A stretch of 64,000 nucleotides of DNA from Arthonia radiata (taxonomy: Eukaryota; Ascomycota; Arthoniomycetes; Arthoniales; Arthoniaceae): NCBI GenBank assembly GCA_002989075.1, contig PSQN01000015.1, positions 930,001 through 994,000 on the forward strand, read 5' to 3'. Position numbers and translations under genes: made by a program. Below the pieces are notes generated by a model. That model ran no database searches and was not told the origin of the DNA. It saw only the letters and a program-made list of their open reading frames with translations. Positions 1 to 9,428 of this stretch are shown here, piece by piece (within the stretch, counting starts at the first letter, position 1; every line of letters starts with the position of its first letter).

Positions 1-131
1 GTCTTCCGAGGGCCGGAGCATGCTCCGGTTGCATTTCTCAGCAATCTTCATCGCGAACACGAACTCCTCCCAATAACTCCTCGTCCTCGTCTTTTCCTCT
101 TTGCACTGCTGTTCATTGAACACGAAGGACA

Positions 132-1325
132 ATGGCGCCTCCACCACCAGCGATAGACTTCTGTGACGATCTCGATGACATCCCCACCAGCACCAACTCC
201 ATAGCCAACACCGCTCCCAATGGCGCCACCAAATCCAACGCGTCGCGGACGCTCCTCCTTGCCCCCCCGTCCCTGGCATCGCACCCAGCAAAGCTCACCT
301 CATACCTCTCCGACAACTGCCCTGACCGCTCGCACACAGACGTCCAAATGCTGGACCGCCTCTCCATGGGCCTCGTCGCGCTCCCCGACGCCACCTTCGA
401 CCTAATCCTCCTCCTCTCAGACGCCGACGGCTCCCGCTCAGAATCAACACAGCTCCTCGACCGCATCATCCTCGCAAAATGCGTCCAAGCGCTCAAACCC
501 ACCGGCATCCTAAACAGCCAAGATAACACCTACGCCCGCTCCGACAGAAGCACCGAGCGCACCGAAGCCGTCCTCGCCGGCCTCATAGCCAGCGATCGCG
601 GGATGCAAAAGCCCGTTTCCTCTTCCTCCGTCCCCCTTAAACTCGGCCGAAAAGTCGCGAAGCAGAACATTGAATCCCACATCCACTCTGCACAGAACGG
701 CACCTCCCCCAACAACGCCATAGAAGCAGGCCTCGACCCCGCCACCCTCGACGCCGCGCCCCCCTTCCTCCCCGCGGGCGTCGGCTTCGACAACGGCGAC
801 ATCGACCTCGACGCCCTCGTCGACGCCTCCGACGACGACCTCATCGACGAAGACTCCCTCCTCACCGAAGAAGACAAAAAGCGGCCTGTCGCCATACCCG
901 CAGAGTGCCAGCCCGTCGGCCGCAAAAAGCGGCGGCGCGCGTGTAAAGACTGCACGTGCGGGCTCGCCGCCAAAATCGAAGCCGAAGACGCGTCGAAGCG
1001 CGCGAAGGCGGATGCCGCGTTAGCTGGTTTGAAAAATGGTGATTTGAAGGATGGCGATTTGAAGAATGGGGAGAGTGGCAGCAGTGATGCGAATGGCGGG
1101 CCGAATGCGAGTGGGCTGCACGGCTTGGCGATCGGGGAAGGCAAGACGGCGCGGCTGGGGGAGGAGGACCTGGCGGAGGTGGATTTCACGGTCCCGGGGA
1201 AGGTGGGGAGTTGTGGGAATTGCGCGCTCGGCGATGCGTTTCGGTGTGATGGGTGTCCGTATGTGGGATTGCCGGCGTTTAAGCCGGGGGAGGAGGTAAG
1301 GTTGCAGAATGAGGTGCAGTTGTGA
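132..1325 (+). CDS. DRE2: Fe-S cluster assembly protein DRE2 (anamorsin/CIAPIN1)
   Basis: Single-exon gene of 397 residues. DRE2 works with the diflavin reductase TAH18 as electron donor in cytosolic Fe-S protein assembly and also acts at the mitochondrial intermembrane space. Both C-terminal cysteine motifs are visible. Motif A runs C259, C271, C274, C276 (ending CKDCTCG). Motif B is a twin Cx2C at C361, C364, C372 and C375 in the signature CGNCALGDAFRCDGCP, followed by GLPAFKPGE. The first ~150 residues fit the degenerate methyltransferase-like domain of the family, and the middle is an acidic linker. The start is the first in-frame ATG after a short pyrimidine-rich leader, and length is normal. 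A short near-repeat (NGDLKDGDLKNGE) lies in the linker. Identification is secure from the cysteine signatures; the N-terminal domain assignment rests on family knowledge. Confidence 0.96.
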   Translation: MAPPPPAIDFCDDLDDIPTSTNSIANTAPNGATKSNASRTLLLAPPSLASHPAKLTSYLSDNCPDRSHTDVQMLDRLSMGLVALPDATFDLILLLSDADGSRSESTQLLDRIILAKCVQALKPTGILNSQDNTYARSDRSTERTEAVLAGLIASDRGMQKPVSSSSVPLKLGRKVAKQNIESHIHSAQNGTSPNNAIEAGLDPATLDAAPPFLPAGVGFDNGDIDLDALVDASDDDLIDEDSLLTEEDKKRPVAIPAECQPVGRKKRRRACKDCTCGLAAKIEAEDASKRAKADAALAGLKNGDLKDGDLKNGESGSSDANGGPNASGLHGLAIGEGKTARLGEEDLAEVDFTVPGKVGSCGNCALGDAFRCDGCPYVGLPAFKPGEEVRLQNEVQL

Positions 1326-1721
1326 AGGAGTGTGCAGTGGCGAGTGGTGAGTGTGGGGTGGTGAGTGTGGTTTGGGGGTTTGTGGCGAGGTCGAGAGGGT
1401 CAATAAGCGTTGCGGTGACGACTATTAGATGAGGCAACTGTACATTGCATTGAATGGCATTATGGCATGACGGGAGTACATTGTATAGATTCATGAATTC
1501 ATGAAAAGACTGACAAGATATGTGCTATTAAAATGAGATACTCCCCGACCTCGTGTTGTTGCGCGATGACTCCCATCGCTGAGCGTGTCGGTCTGTCCCC
1601 GCAGTCCCATCACCTACGTTGTGTGCCTTCATACACAAACTTGCCGTTGCGTTATTCTCCACGCCATCATGCCAGCGCTCTCAGGTAACTCTCCCCTTTG
1701 CATTCCGTACTTCCCCCACGC
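1326..1721. other. Tail-to-tail intergenic region
   Basis: About 400 bp between the stops of DRE2 and the first F-box-like gene. I see no coding pattern. It must hold both 3' UTRs, and the part after the DRE2 stop is rich in G and T. Confidence 0.5.
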
Positions 1722-2282
1722 CTAATCCTCAGCCACCGCCACCTCCCGCTCGCACTCCGCGCGCTCCACCCATTCCACAAACACAACCTCACTCATCCTC
1801 CGCTTCACCCCACTATACCCCTCCTCCACCTTCACAGCCCCTTCCTCCAATCTCTTGAGCGCCACCCTCAACCCCGCAATAACCTCCCAAACCATCTCCC
1901 GTCGACACACCACCTCCCACGCCGGCACCATCCGCTGTATCTCTTCCACCTTGTAAGGTTTCATGCGAGCGAAACGACCCGTGCTCGGACACTCATTCGG
2001 CGGCCGGCAGTTCGCGCAGAACCACTGCTCGATGAGAAATAGGTCGGCGTAGAGGCGCGGCATCACGTTTTTCTTGATTACGTGGGCGATGTCGACGTCG
2101 AGGGTGTTTGTGGCGTCGGTGATGGTGGGGATGTCTGGGAGGATGTCTCGCTTGTGCCAGCGGGTGGTGAGGTTTGTGGTTGGTGGAGGGAGTGTGAGCG
2201 CTTGGGTGAGGATGTGGGCGCGGATTTCGGGGGGGAGGTGTGGTGGGTTTGGGGGTGAGGTTGTGGGTGTTGGGGTTGCCAT
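1722..2282 (-). CDS. F-box-like hypothetical protein, copy 1
   Basis: Single-exon ORF of 186 residues from a good ATG. Near the N-terminus PHLPPEIRAHIL fits the start of an F-box (LPxEIxxxIL), the helix that binds SKP1 in SCF ubiquitin ligases, but the rest of the F-box is not clear. The middle holds VIKKNVMPRLYADL and a FCANCRPP segment, and the C-terminal half is charged and probably helical. The next gene shares this layout (PHLPxEIxxHIL, then VI.K.V.PRL, then NC.P), so the two are tandem duplicates. The shared frame supports both ORFs as real genes. Function beyond a possible F-box role is unknown. GC is high in the N-terminal third, where the codons are Pro/Thr-rich. Confidence 0.6.
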   Translation of the reverse strand: MATPTPTTSPPNPPHLPPEIRAHILTQALTLPPPTTNLTTRWHKRDILPDIPTITDATNTLDVDIAHVIKKNVMPRLYADLFLIEQWFCANCRPPNECPSTGRFARMKPYKVEEIQRMVPAWEVVCRREMVWEVIAGLRVALKRLEEGAVKVEEGYSGVKRRMSEVVFVEWVERAECEREVAVAED

Positions 2283-2607
2283 TGTGGTAGCGGTTCGGGT
2301 AGTGTATATGTGTGGATGGGAGTGATTTGGAGTTGCGGTTGGAGTGGTTGGAGGAGTTGCGATACGGTGTTCGTAGTGTCTGCGAGGTGAGTGCAGAGAA
2401 CAGCGGTGGGCGTGCTCTGACTGGCGTCGCTCTCACTGAGTACCAGGTGCTCAGAATGCTATGTATCCTGGCATTCAGCTCTTGTACGCCGCTCTCTTTT
2501 TCATGTATCGTGGAAAGCCGACGCTTGCAAAGCATACTAACTGCCGCTCGCAACCATTTTGCTCTATACGTTCCTCGAAAACTGTTCTTGACATCCATAG
2601 AGTTGCA

Positions 2608-3081
2608 TCATAGCAGCCAGCAAGTACTCATGCTACTCATCAACATCTCTACTTCAAGCCAGTTTTTCCGTGCCAAAACTAAATCGAAGAACCGGATGAC
2701 CTGACATGTGATAAGTTGCCTCTGCACCATGTCATTGTAATCCCTTTCTGCCGCCCACATGTCGGGTTCAACTGTTCCAGCTTTCGATTGCTCGTGTATC
2801 TTGTTGCCAGGACAGTTGTTGGCAAGCCAGAAGCTCATTGCTACGTTTTCGTTTCGAAGCCTTGGTAGTACGATCTTGGTGATCACATATCTGAGTTGCT
2901 CTGGAGATACACTGAAGCCACGCAAAACAGCAAAGATTGGAGAGAACACCTCTTGGCTTCGGTAGAGGCCGCGAATACCTGCGAAATGGACTGTAGGCCG
3001 AAGTGAATGCCACAGTATGTGGTTGACAATCTCGGTAGGAAGGTGTGGCAGCACCGTCTGTTTGCCAGTCGTATCGTCCAT
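2608..3081 (-). CDS. F-box-like hypothetical protein, copy 2
   Basis: ORF of 157 residues starting at the ATG at 3081; a GTG one codon upstream is not used. The N-terminal LPHLPTEIVNHILWHSL resembles the first helix of an F-box. The segment YVITKIVLPRLRNENV followed by FWLANNCPG lines up with the same region of the upstream copy (VIKKNVMPRLYADL, then WFCANCRPP), which shows paralogy despite low overall identity. The C-terminus ends earlier than in copy 1 (157 against 186 residues), so a short downstream exon or a truncated family member are both possible. Both copies lie on the minus strand, 325 bp apart. No partner or substrate can be inferred. Confidence 0.55.
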   Translation of the reverse strand: MDDTTGKQTVLPHLPTEIVNHILWHSLRPTVHFAGIRGLYRSQEVFSPIFAVLRGFSVSPEQLRYVITKIVLPRLRNENVAMSFWLANNCPGNKIHEQSKAGTVEPDMWAAERDYNDMVQRQLITCQVIRFFDLVLARKNWLEVEMLMSSMSTCWLL

Positions 3082-3343
3082 CACTATGTCTTCAGAGCTT
3101 GCGATCTGGCGAGCGTTGTGTTTTTCAAAATGTTGTTCTCGGCCTTCAGAAAGACCTACGGATAATGGGCATGTGTGGAGGTTGCTTGATCCTGACGACT
3201 CTCTTGAAGCTTGGCCAGTAATTACGTTCAGAAAGTACGATTTTGAACGACGTTGTTGGGGCTCTTGGAATGACCTCAGTCATACGTCAATACAGCGCCA
3301 AGATTGGTGGTTACTGTGAGTAGACTTGTGGCGCAGTACGACT

Positions 3344-4429
3344 TCACATCTTCCCAGGCACGTCGCTCTGATACAAGCTATGTTCTTTGACCCACTGAGC
3401 CACATAGGGAGGACAAAGCTCCTCAACGATCTTCCAATCTTGCTCTCCGCAAGCCTTACGGACGGCGGTACTACTCACACCTACGCTGGCCTCTTCACTT
3501 TCAACAAGCTCAATCTTCTCGGCCCACTCTTTGAGGCCACCATCGTTTTGCAAGTCGCCTCTAGCTAGGCTCTCCCACGTATACCGCTGCTTCTCGGCTT
3601 CCTCAGATGAAGATGCTCGCAGGTAAAGTCGCAAGGCGTGACGCTCGAAAAAGGGCGCCAAAGCCGACAGTGGAGGCTTGTATTGGCCATAGTACTTGGG
3701 GTTTAGAAAGCGCACAAAAGTGTCGTAACCGATGAGATGCACGTGCCGTGGTCGTTCTGAAAAATCTTGCGCATACGCATCTGACTCGTCAATAGCGGCG
3801 CTCTTGTCAGAGTAGTACGGCTCGGTCGTGACCCCTACGTCAACGCTCACTGTGTCTTGAAAGCTCTGCGGAGGCGATGAGCGCAGCGTAGTGAGAATAT
3901 CCTGAGCGAATGTGTACATAAGCGCGAGCCGATGATCGAAAGTAGCCGGCGAAGGCGACTTGTCAGCATTATGGACAGAAAAGAGCAGAAGGACACTGTA
4001 AGGTGGAGGGAAGAAGGTTCGCATCCTGCGGGCATCCTCTGATAACACACTATCCGAACTAAGATAGTCCTTCATAGCACTGGTCGCCATACTCATGTGC
4101 GCCTTTGACGGTGGATTGAAGCTCGCGTCTAAGATGAGGAGCGTTCGTGGCTTTGAAGGAGGCCGCGTTGGCCTTTTGATAGCTTCATTCTCGGTAGCGT
4201 ATCGCAGGCTGACCTTTGTGCTTGTGACGAGCTTGAATCTGGCATTGAACGTGAGAATGGTGTCCAGGGCGGTCCTCATCATGGGTAGGAGCTTCGATTC
4301 GGAAGACATATCGAGTGGAGTCTCAACACTCGCCGAAAGCATCTGTCGGAGCTTGTCCATGCCTTGATGTATCTTCGTGATTCCCCGTAGGCTGAGGGTG
4401 CTTGATGCCGCTGAGCCCGACGCTTCCAT
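3344..4429 (-). CDS. POF1: POF1-type nicotinamide-nucleotide adenylyltransferase-like protein
   Basis: Single ORF of 361 residues with the nucleotidyltransferase fold signatures of the cytidylyltransferase-like superfamily. LDASFNPPSKAHM at about residues 100-112 is the variant GxFxPxHxxH motif. HLIGYDTFVRFL lies mid-protein. SSTAVRKAC at 319-327 matches the ISSTxxR motif that contacts the nucleotide phosphates. This combination is typical of yeast Pof1 (YCL047C) and its fungal relatives, which transfer AMP to nicotinamide mononucleotide in NAD synthesis and have been linked to protein quality control. The ~95-residue region before the catalytic motif has no recognised domain. The start is the first ATG; MDKLRQ at residue 24 is an alternative. 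A small ORF ends 10 bp upstream on the same strand. Confidence 0.82.
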   Translation of the reverse strand: MEASGSAASSTLSLRGITKIHQGMDKLRQMLSASVETPLDMSSESKLLPMMRTALDTILTFNARFKLVTSTKVSLRYATENEAIKRPTRPPSKPRTLLILDASFNPPSKAHMSMATSAMKDYLSSDSVLSEDARRMRTFFPPPYSVLLLFSVHNADKSPSPATFDHRLALMYTFAQDILTTLRSSPPQSFQDTVSVDVGVTTEPYYSDKSAAIDESDAYAQDFSERPRHVHLIGYDTFVRFLNPKYYGQYKPPLSALAPFFERHALRLYLRASSSEEAEKQRYTWESLARGDLQNDGGLKEWAEKIELVESEEASVGVSSTAVRKACGEQDWKIVEELCPPYVAQWVKEHSLYQSDVPGKM

Positions 4430-4438
4430 GCGGTGACG

Positions 4439-4693
4439 CTATACCCTACTTGGTATGACTCGAGAGCTAGTCTCGATGCGGACTGTCGCCAACTTTTTTC
4501 TTTCGGACTGCAACGTGGTCTCCTCAACTTTCCAGGGGAAGAGCACACAGCCCCAAGCTAGTTTGAGAGCGTTTCGCGACTGTGGACCATAAGACATGTG
4601 CAGAAGCAGGTGAATCTGCGACTTCCTCGGGTCTTCCGCAAGCAAACACGCCAACTCCTGTGAAACGATCGCCGGATCCACTCGTTCTGTCAT
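4439..4693 (-). CDS. Small ORF directly upstream of the POF1-like gene
   Basis: An 84-codon ATG-started ORF whose stop lies 10 bp before the POF1-like ATG on the same strand. It has no recognisable domain. It could be a leader uORF, a small independent protein, or chance. I found no splice junction joining it cleanly in frame to the downstream gene. Weak support. Confidence 0.2.
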   Translation of the reverse strand: MTERVDPAIVSQELACLLAEDPRKSQIHLLLHMSYGPQSRNALKLAWGCVLFPWKVEETTLQSERKKLATVRIETSSRVIPSRV

Positions 4694-5105
4694 TTCATCA
4701 GCTTGCTATAGCTTTGAGAACTTACTCATATGTATCATGTCGAAAGATGGTAATATGCTACGCGTTCTATCGCGCAGCGTAGTTGCTTCTCTCTCCAGGG
4801 GTTTGGCGGTTCAGTTTTTGACCTAAAGGCGCCGCGACACTTCTGCGCAAACAGTTCCGTGTGCGTGTCGGACCTTGGACGCGATGCAGCGCTCGCCCCT
4901 GGCAATGAGTCTCGAAATGCTATTCTTAGGACCACGGAACAGATCATGAGCTCATCACATGGAAAGCTGTGTTGTTCATCCTGCCTCTCAAGCTTGTATT
5001 CGCTTGCTGACCTGCTCTCCACTTCTTAGTTTTAGTCAAGACACGCTGATTGCAAGCTACATAATAGGAATATTACTGGACGTACACCACATATAGGCAG
5101 AAGGT
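4694..5105. other. Region upstream of the F1 array
   Basis: About 400 bp between the POF1-like gene side and the first F1 copy. Any N-terminal exon of F1 copy A would lie here, but none is clear. Nothing else seen. Confidence 0.35.
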
Positions 5106-5700
5106 ATGCGGGGTCACAATTGCTGGCACCGGAATGGAGCGCGCATTTTGTCGCCATTCGTCAGTTTTTCTTGGCATGACACAACCTACAACAAGGAGAT
5201 GAGGCCCAAGATTTTGGCGGAAAACGAGCAAAAGATTCTAGAAGGTCGCAAACGTTTCTTTGACATGTGTGACGAACACGTAAAGCGACACAACGCGCCT
5301 AAACCGTTTCACAAGCTACAAGATGAGGATACATTGGCCTTTGCTGGCACTCTTCACCATTGTTGCAGAGAGGAACTTAAAGAATTCAATGATCCAGCGG
5401 AGATGGAGCGCGTCAAGTAAGATTGTGGCGCCAAGCCGAACGTTTTCACAATTGTGTGCGTATCCGACGTATACACTTTTTGGTTACAAGACATACTGAC
5501 CACACGTTTGTCACAGTGATTACACGTATAGCTTATTTACGGTCATGCTCCACCATGACAGTGATCCGGATGCCACGACCGAATCGAGATGGCCAGAGCA
5601 CCATCACCTGAGCCATGTCCAGCGGGTCCCCGAAAAACATCGCAAAATCAGTTTTCACATGAATGAAGTAGTTATAAGTGGTTCTTATCAGCATGGATAG
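5106..5700 (+). CDS. F1 family protein, copy A (two exons, in-frame stop overlapping a donor site)
   Basis: First member of an unrecognised five-copy family. Exon 1 starts near an ATG at 5106 and carries the family core: GHNCWHRNG, then EGRKRFF, then a Cys/Leu helix (HHCCREELKEF), then GAKPNVFT. Exon 2 starts at 5517 and reads FTVMLHHD, then HVQRVPEKH, to a stop at 5698-5700. By analogy with the other copies the intron is 5456-5516 (phase 2), but exon 1 then has a TAA at 5418-5420. That TAA lies in the string GTAAGA. Using this as a donor (intron 5417-5516, same acceptor, also phase 2) restores an open frame of 164 residues and drops the KPNVFT motif. The copy is therefore either a pseudogene or re-spliced. 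No signal peptide or membrane segment. Confidence 0.55.
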
Positions 5701-6308
5701 ATGTATAGCATCGGAAAAACTTCAATCAGAAGAACCTCGAAGGGAAAAAAGAGCAAAGAATGATTACAACTTTTGAAGCTGCCACCCTCGCGTTCTTTGG
5801 TGACAAAAGTCTTTCATCCGCAGGAACATAACTTCGTGGCGCCATCCATTTGATTATAATCTGTCACCGTCGCATTATCCAGGTAGCAGATTGCAAAGAT
5901 TTGCCCGTAATCGTTCGAAAATTGACCAGCATTTTTTTTTCGCAAGTTGCAGTCGCATTTTCTTTGTGCCAATCGAAAGTTTCTAGTGGTAGCAGAATTT
6001 CCCTACAAGTCTCACAAGTGAGGCGCTTAGTACTGACGGTTGTCACAACGAAGCAAGAAACGTGTTCAGATTGGTCGGGTCGCGAGACAGTCCTAATGCG
6101 GAACACACGTCTTTCGCTACTGACAGGTTGCTTGTACAGCAAGTTGCGGTAGGTATCCACAAATGGTACGAAAGTGTACAAATACCTTCCTCATAACGAA
6201 AGCATCGGCGCGCCGCAGCCGGTCAGTCGTCATATACACAATAAAGCGAACCCCCACGATCGCGATTCGAACATTATAAAATTCAAGGTCTTAACACTCT
6301 CAAGTGTC
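5701..6308. other. Intergenic between F1 copies A and B
   Basis: About 600 bp, richer in A and T than the genes, with no coding pattern found on either strand. It presumably contains the promoter of copy B. A run of eight T near 5932 is the only visible low-complexity tract. Confidence 0.4.
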
Positions 6309-6920
6309 ATGGCTCCAGACTGGTATACAGCGGCAAACAAGAATAACCTATCTGCTGATGAACAAGAGTACAGCGAGCATCCTGGCCATGGCTTCTGGCA
6401 CCATTACGGGAAACATAGGTACTCCAAGTACGATGGTCATGATATCAGACTAGAAGTTCTTGAGGACAGAGTCGATGATATTCGCAAGGGCCGAAATGAG
6501 TACTACGATAGAGAAGAGGCACGAAGCGAGAAGAATTCAGCTGAGTACAAACGCAATGATCGGAATCTTCTATCTTTCGTAGAAGAGCTCTACAACTGGT
6601 GTAAAGTTAATAGAACGGAGTTCAATGGGAAAGATGCACAGGAGATGCGAGGGGTGAGGGATAAATGTCAAGGCAAGACGCCGAACGTGTTTACAGTGAC
6701 GTGAGTAGTCCTCTTTCTGCACACCCAACAAGTCGTTGACCCCTGCAGGCGCTGGACGCCAGACAAGTTTGACGTCATGTTGCATCACGAGATTCATCGA
6801 CCGTCGTTCAATTTGAAAGCGGAAATTGGCATGGACCATGTTCAACTTCACCCGACAGATTTTCCCCATAAAAAACTGATTTCTATTTCCCTTGACGATA
6901 TGTTCCGGCTTAGTCAATAG
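6309..6920 (+). CDS. F1 family protein, copy B (two exons, intact)
   Basis: Best-preserved copy. Exon 1 is 6309-6700, from an ATG reading MAPDWYTAANK. Intron 6701-6748 (48 bp, donor GTGAGT, acceptor CAG, phase 2). Exon 2 is 6749-6920. The spliced product is 187 residues. Landmarks are HPGHGFWHHYGKHR, HDIRLEVLEDR, KGRNEYYDREEA, a helix with LLSFVEELYNWC, MRGVRDKC and TPNVFTVT in exon 1, then FDVMLHHEIHRP and MDHVQL in exon 2. The protein is hydrophilic and charged, with no signal peptide or membrane segment, so a cytosolic or nuclear location is inferred. I recognise no known domain. Shared intron position and motif order with four neighbours are the evidence that it is a real gene. Confidence 0.75.
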
Positions 6921-7438
6921 CATTGTCAGGCCATTTGCAAGCCGACGCTACCACAATGAATGTATTGGCATCTGAACGGTCAATGTCCTCCCCTGATCAT
7001 GCTGGTGTCCACCGCCGACTCAAATCGGACTGAAGCAGGCTGGCCTCCACTCAATGCTGGCAAGCCTAGAAAAAATGAGGGAGTCGTCCAACGTAGCAAT
7101 GGCATCGATTGCTGCAAGATGACTCGAGAAGTCCAGATTGCCAATGCGTGCCTGTCTATTGGGGTGGCCCGCCTCATAAGCCTAAAGCAGAATGCCAGCT
7201 GGTTCTTTGCACTATTCTGGTACTTGTCACGACGATGGGTATTCGTGCTCCACAGTATCCCGGGTCGCTAACATAACCAACTCCAGATTCAACACACCTG
7301 GCAAGTTTCAAAACCTGTCCAGCCACCTGTACGCTCACTGAATGATTCTCATCTTAGAACGGTCTGGAAGCCGTATCAGCTCCTTCAACACTTCAGCCTC
7401 TGCTTCAGGCGACCATATAGTCACCACTCTGCGCCGCC
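6921..7438. other. Intergenic between F1 copies B and C
   Basis: About 520 bp. A plus-strand ORF in 6960-7271 begins with YWHLNGQ, which faintly recalls the W-x3-G motif of the family, but nothing after it matches. I see no supported feature here. Confidence 0.35.
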
Positions 7439-8095
7439 ATGAGCTCTTTATACAGCCGTATCGGTCATGGCATCTGGAACTGGGGAGGTGAACGCCATGT
7501 AACCGGATTCAACACGCCCTTTGGTGATTTCTTCCGACTCGAATGCGCGGAGAAGAATCTCGCGAACCTGGAAATCGGACACAGCGATTACTACACCAAG
7601 AGGAGGAGGATCTGAGCGACCTGGGCTGACCAGAGCGGAAGAACCCTAGGGCCGCAAGTGAAGATGGTCCATCAGCCAGACCTGATGCGCATGGCCCAAG
7701 ACGTGCTCCAGTATTGTGTATCGCACAGCGCTGAGTTTGAAGACAGCGCAACTAGAGAAAAAGTGAAGAAAGATTGCGGAGATAAGAACCCCAACGTATT
7801 CGTGCTGGAGTAGGTTTTCCAGAGTGTGAGCGAGCTTTCACGTGTTCTGAGATACTGACGCACTTGTAACAGGGACTTCGAGAAAGACCAATGGAGCTTC
7901 CAACTCTATCATGACGATCATAGGCATGCTCTGAAGTTTAGCGGCTTCTTTAGCGAAGAAGAGCATGAACTTACTATGGAAAAGCCACGGTATTCCGGGA
8001 AGGTAGCCCAGGAAGAAGTAGTAAACTTTCACGAGCAACACGAGAAGAAGCAGAAGGCGTTGCACAAGGAGAGGGAGAGAGCATTGCGCATGTAG
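7439..8095 (+). pseudogene. F1 family copy C, interrupted by one in-frame TGA
   Basis: Exon 1 runs from an ATG at 7439 (MSSLYSR) through GHGIWNWGGERH, FFRLECAEKN and GHSDYYTKRRR. It then meets a TGA at about 7613, after which the same frame continues with LMRMAQDVLQYC and NPNVFVLE. The conserved phase-2 intron is present (7810-7872, donor GTAGGT, acceptor CAG). Exon 2 is 7873-8095, reading WSFQLYHDDHRH and ending in a Glu/Lys-rich tail absent from the other copies. The region between YY and the LM helix is longer than in copies B and D, so a small insertion may accompany the stop. Re-splicing around the TGA would remove the conserved core, so a pseudogene is the simplest reading. A recently lost gene or a sequencing error cannot be excluded. 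Confidence 0.6.
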
Positions 8096-8603
8096 GCGCA
8101 AGAGTAACAGCTTCAATCAAGCCTGTGAAATGTACGTTGGCTGTCGTTGCTATGTTCATTTATCTGTGCGCTAGTCTTGTTTTGGACCGCAATCCCTCCA
8201 GGTCAGTCTTCTCTCTCTTTCTCAAACAACAGGATCTGAAGTCTGAGACCGTTCGCCGACCCGCGCAATTCCGGGACCAAAAGCGGCCTTGCCGCGCTCA
8301 CCCGCGCAACGATCCCAAAAGCGATCCGTGGTAGTCTGAAACACACTGTTGATCGCTCAACTGCCCGAGAGTGGTGGTTTGACATGGCGGAAATTACTCA
8401 CACCTGTGAGCAATAACAACTGTTCTAAATGCGGACTTGTAAGCATGGCGCTTTCGCCGTTGATAGCACGGCTGAGGACACCTCTCTCTGTAAACATGCC
8501 AGAGCGTGGATCAACCGTTCACGAGCTTTCTATCCGCTATCTGTGTGGAAAAAGCCTCATAAGTGTTTTTACGATCGCTAAACCTCCTACATTGACAACC
8601 TAG
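8096..8603. other. Intergenic between F1 copies C and D; possible 5' exon of copy D
   Basis: Copy D has no ATG in its first recognised exon, so its start codon may lie here. An ATG at about 8444 (MALSPLIARL) followed by a possible GTAAAC donor near 8490 is one candidate. I could not decide. Otherwise no coding signal was seen. Confidence 0.3.
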
Positions 8604-9240
8604 CATACTCTAGATACCACGGCCGCCGCCTCCTCCGAGCCCACAGACCACACCAAACACCCCGGTCACCATTTCTGGCACGTCAACGGTCGTCACAAGA
8701 CCGCTGAGTGGGACCCAGACGTGCGTTTAGAGGTTCTCAAAGGCCGCGAGAACTATGTCCTTGCCGGTCGTGATAAATATTACAGGCAATCCGAAGAAAG
8801 AGGCTTAATTACCCAAGACCAAGCAAGGCAGCTTCGGCAGGAAACCCTCCTCAATTTTGCAAACACACTCTATACGTGCTGTCACTTCTACCGCAAGGAG
8901 ATGGCAAATCCCGAGAACTTCGCGACGGCTCGGGGAGTCCGCGTCAAATGTGGTGGCAAGCCGAATGTGTTTACTGTGACGTGGGTACCACAATCTTTTA
9001 TGAATTCTTTTGGTAATGGGTCTGCATTGGAGGGACTTGAAGCGTTCTAGCGCTGACGAGTCTCGCAGAACCTACATCGGAGGCCACTTCGGCATCATGC
9101 TGCATCGTGAGCCTCGTCGATTGGTGGATGAAATTGGGAAATTCATTGAGCTGGACCATGTTCAGCGTACGCCAGACGATGGCAAGCCGCACTACTACTT
9201 CACTGTACATATCAAAGACTTGGGTTGGGTTGACGCGTGA
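8604..9240 (+). CDS. F1 family protein, copy D (5' end unresolved)
   Basis: The recognised part begins after a CTAG acceptor-like site at 8600-8603 and reads HPGHHFWHVNGRHKT, VRLEVLKGREN, AGRDKYYRQSEER, LLNFANTLYTCC, GVRVKCGGK and PNVFTVT. Intron 8981-9068 (donor GTGGGT, acceptor CAG, phase 2) leads to exon 2 (9069-9240), reading GGHFGIMLHRE, LDHVQRTPDD and a terminal GWVDA. No in-frame ATG exists between the upstream stop and the first conserved residues, so a first exon with the start is probably missing from this model. The joined exons divide by three (183 codons). Exon 2 is 172 nt, the same as in copies B and E. It is convergent with copy E, with 188 bp between stops. Confidence 0.68.
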
Positions 9241-9428
9241 CATCTACGAGCGGCGGATAATAGTGATCTCGGTCGCAGCACAGGAAAGGCATCAGGACAT
9301 ATTCTCTACTTCATTGTCACCAGAGACGTTTCCAAGAACAGCCACGCCCTTCTCCCCGAAGGTCCCAAGACCAGAGGCATTATTAAGACAATCCATCCAC
9401 ATCCTTATCGAACAACCCCACGCCGCTC

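Noticed and set aside
6960-7271. Open frame starting near YWHLNGQ, possible sixth F1 copy
   Set aside because: Only four residues recall the W-x3-G motif; no RLE, GR..YY or VF(T/V) block follows in any frame.
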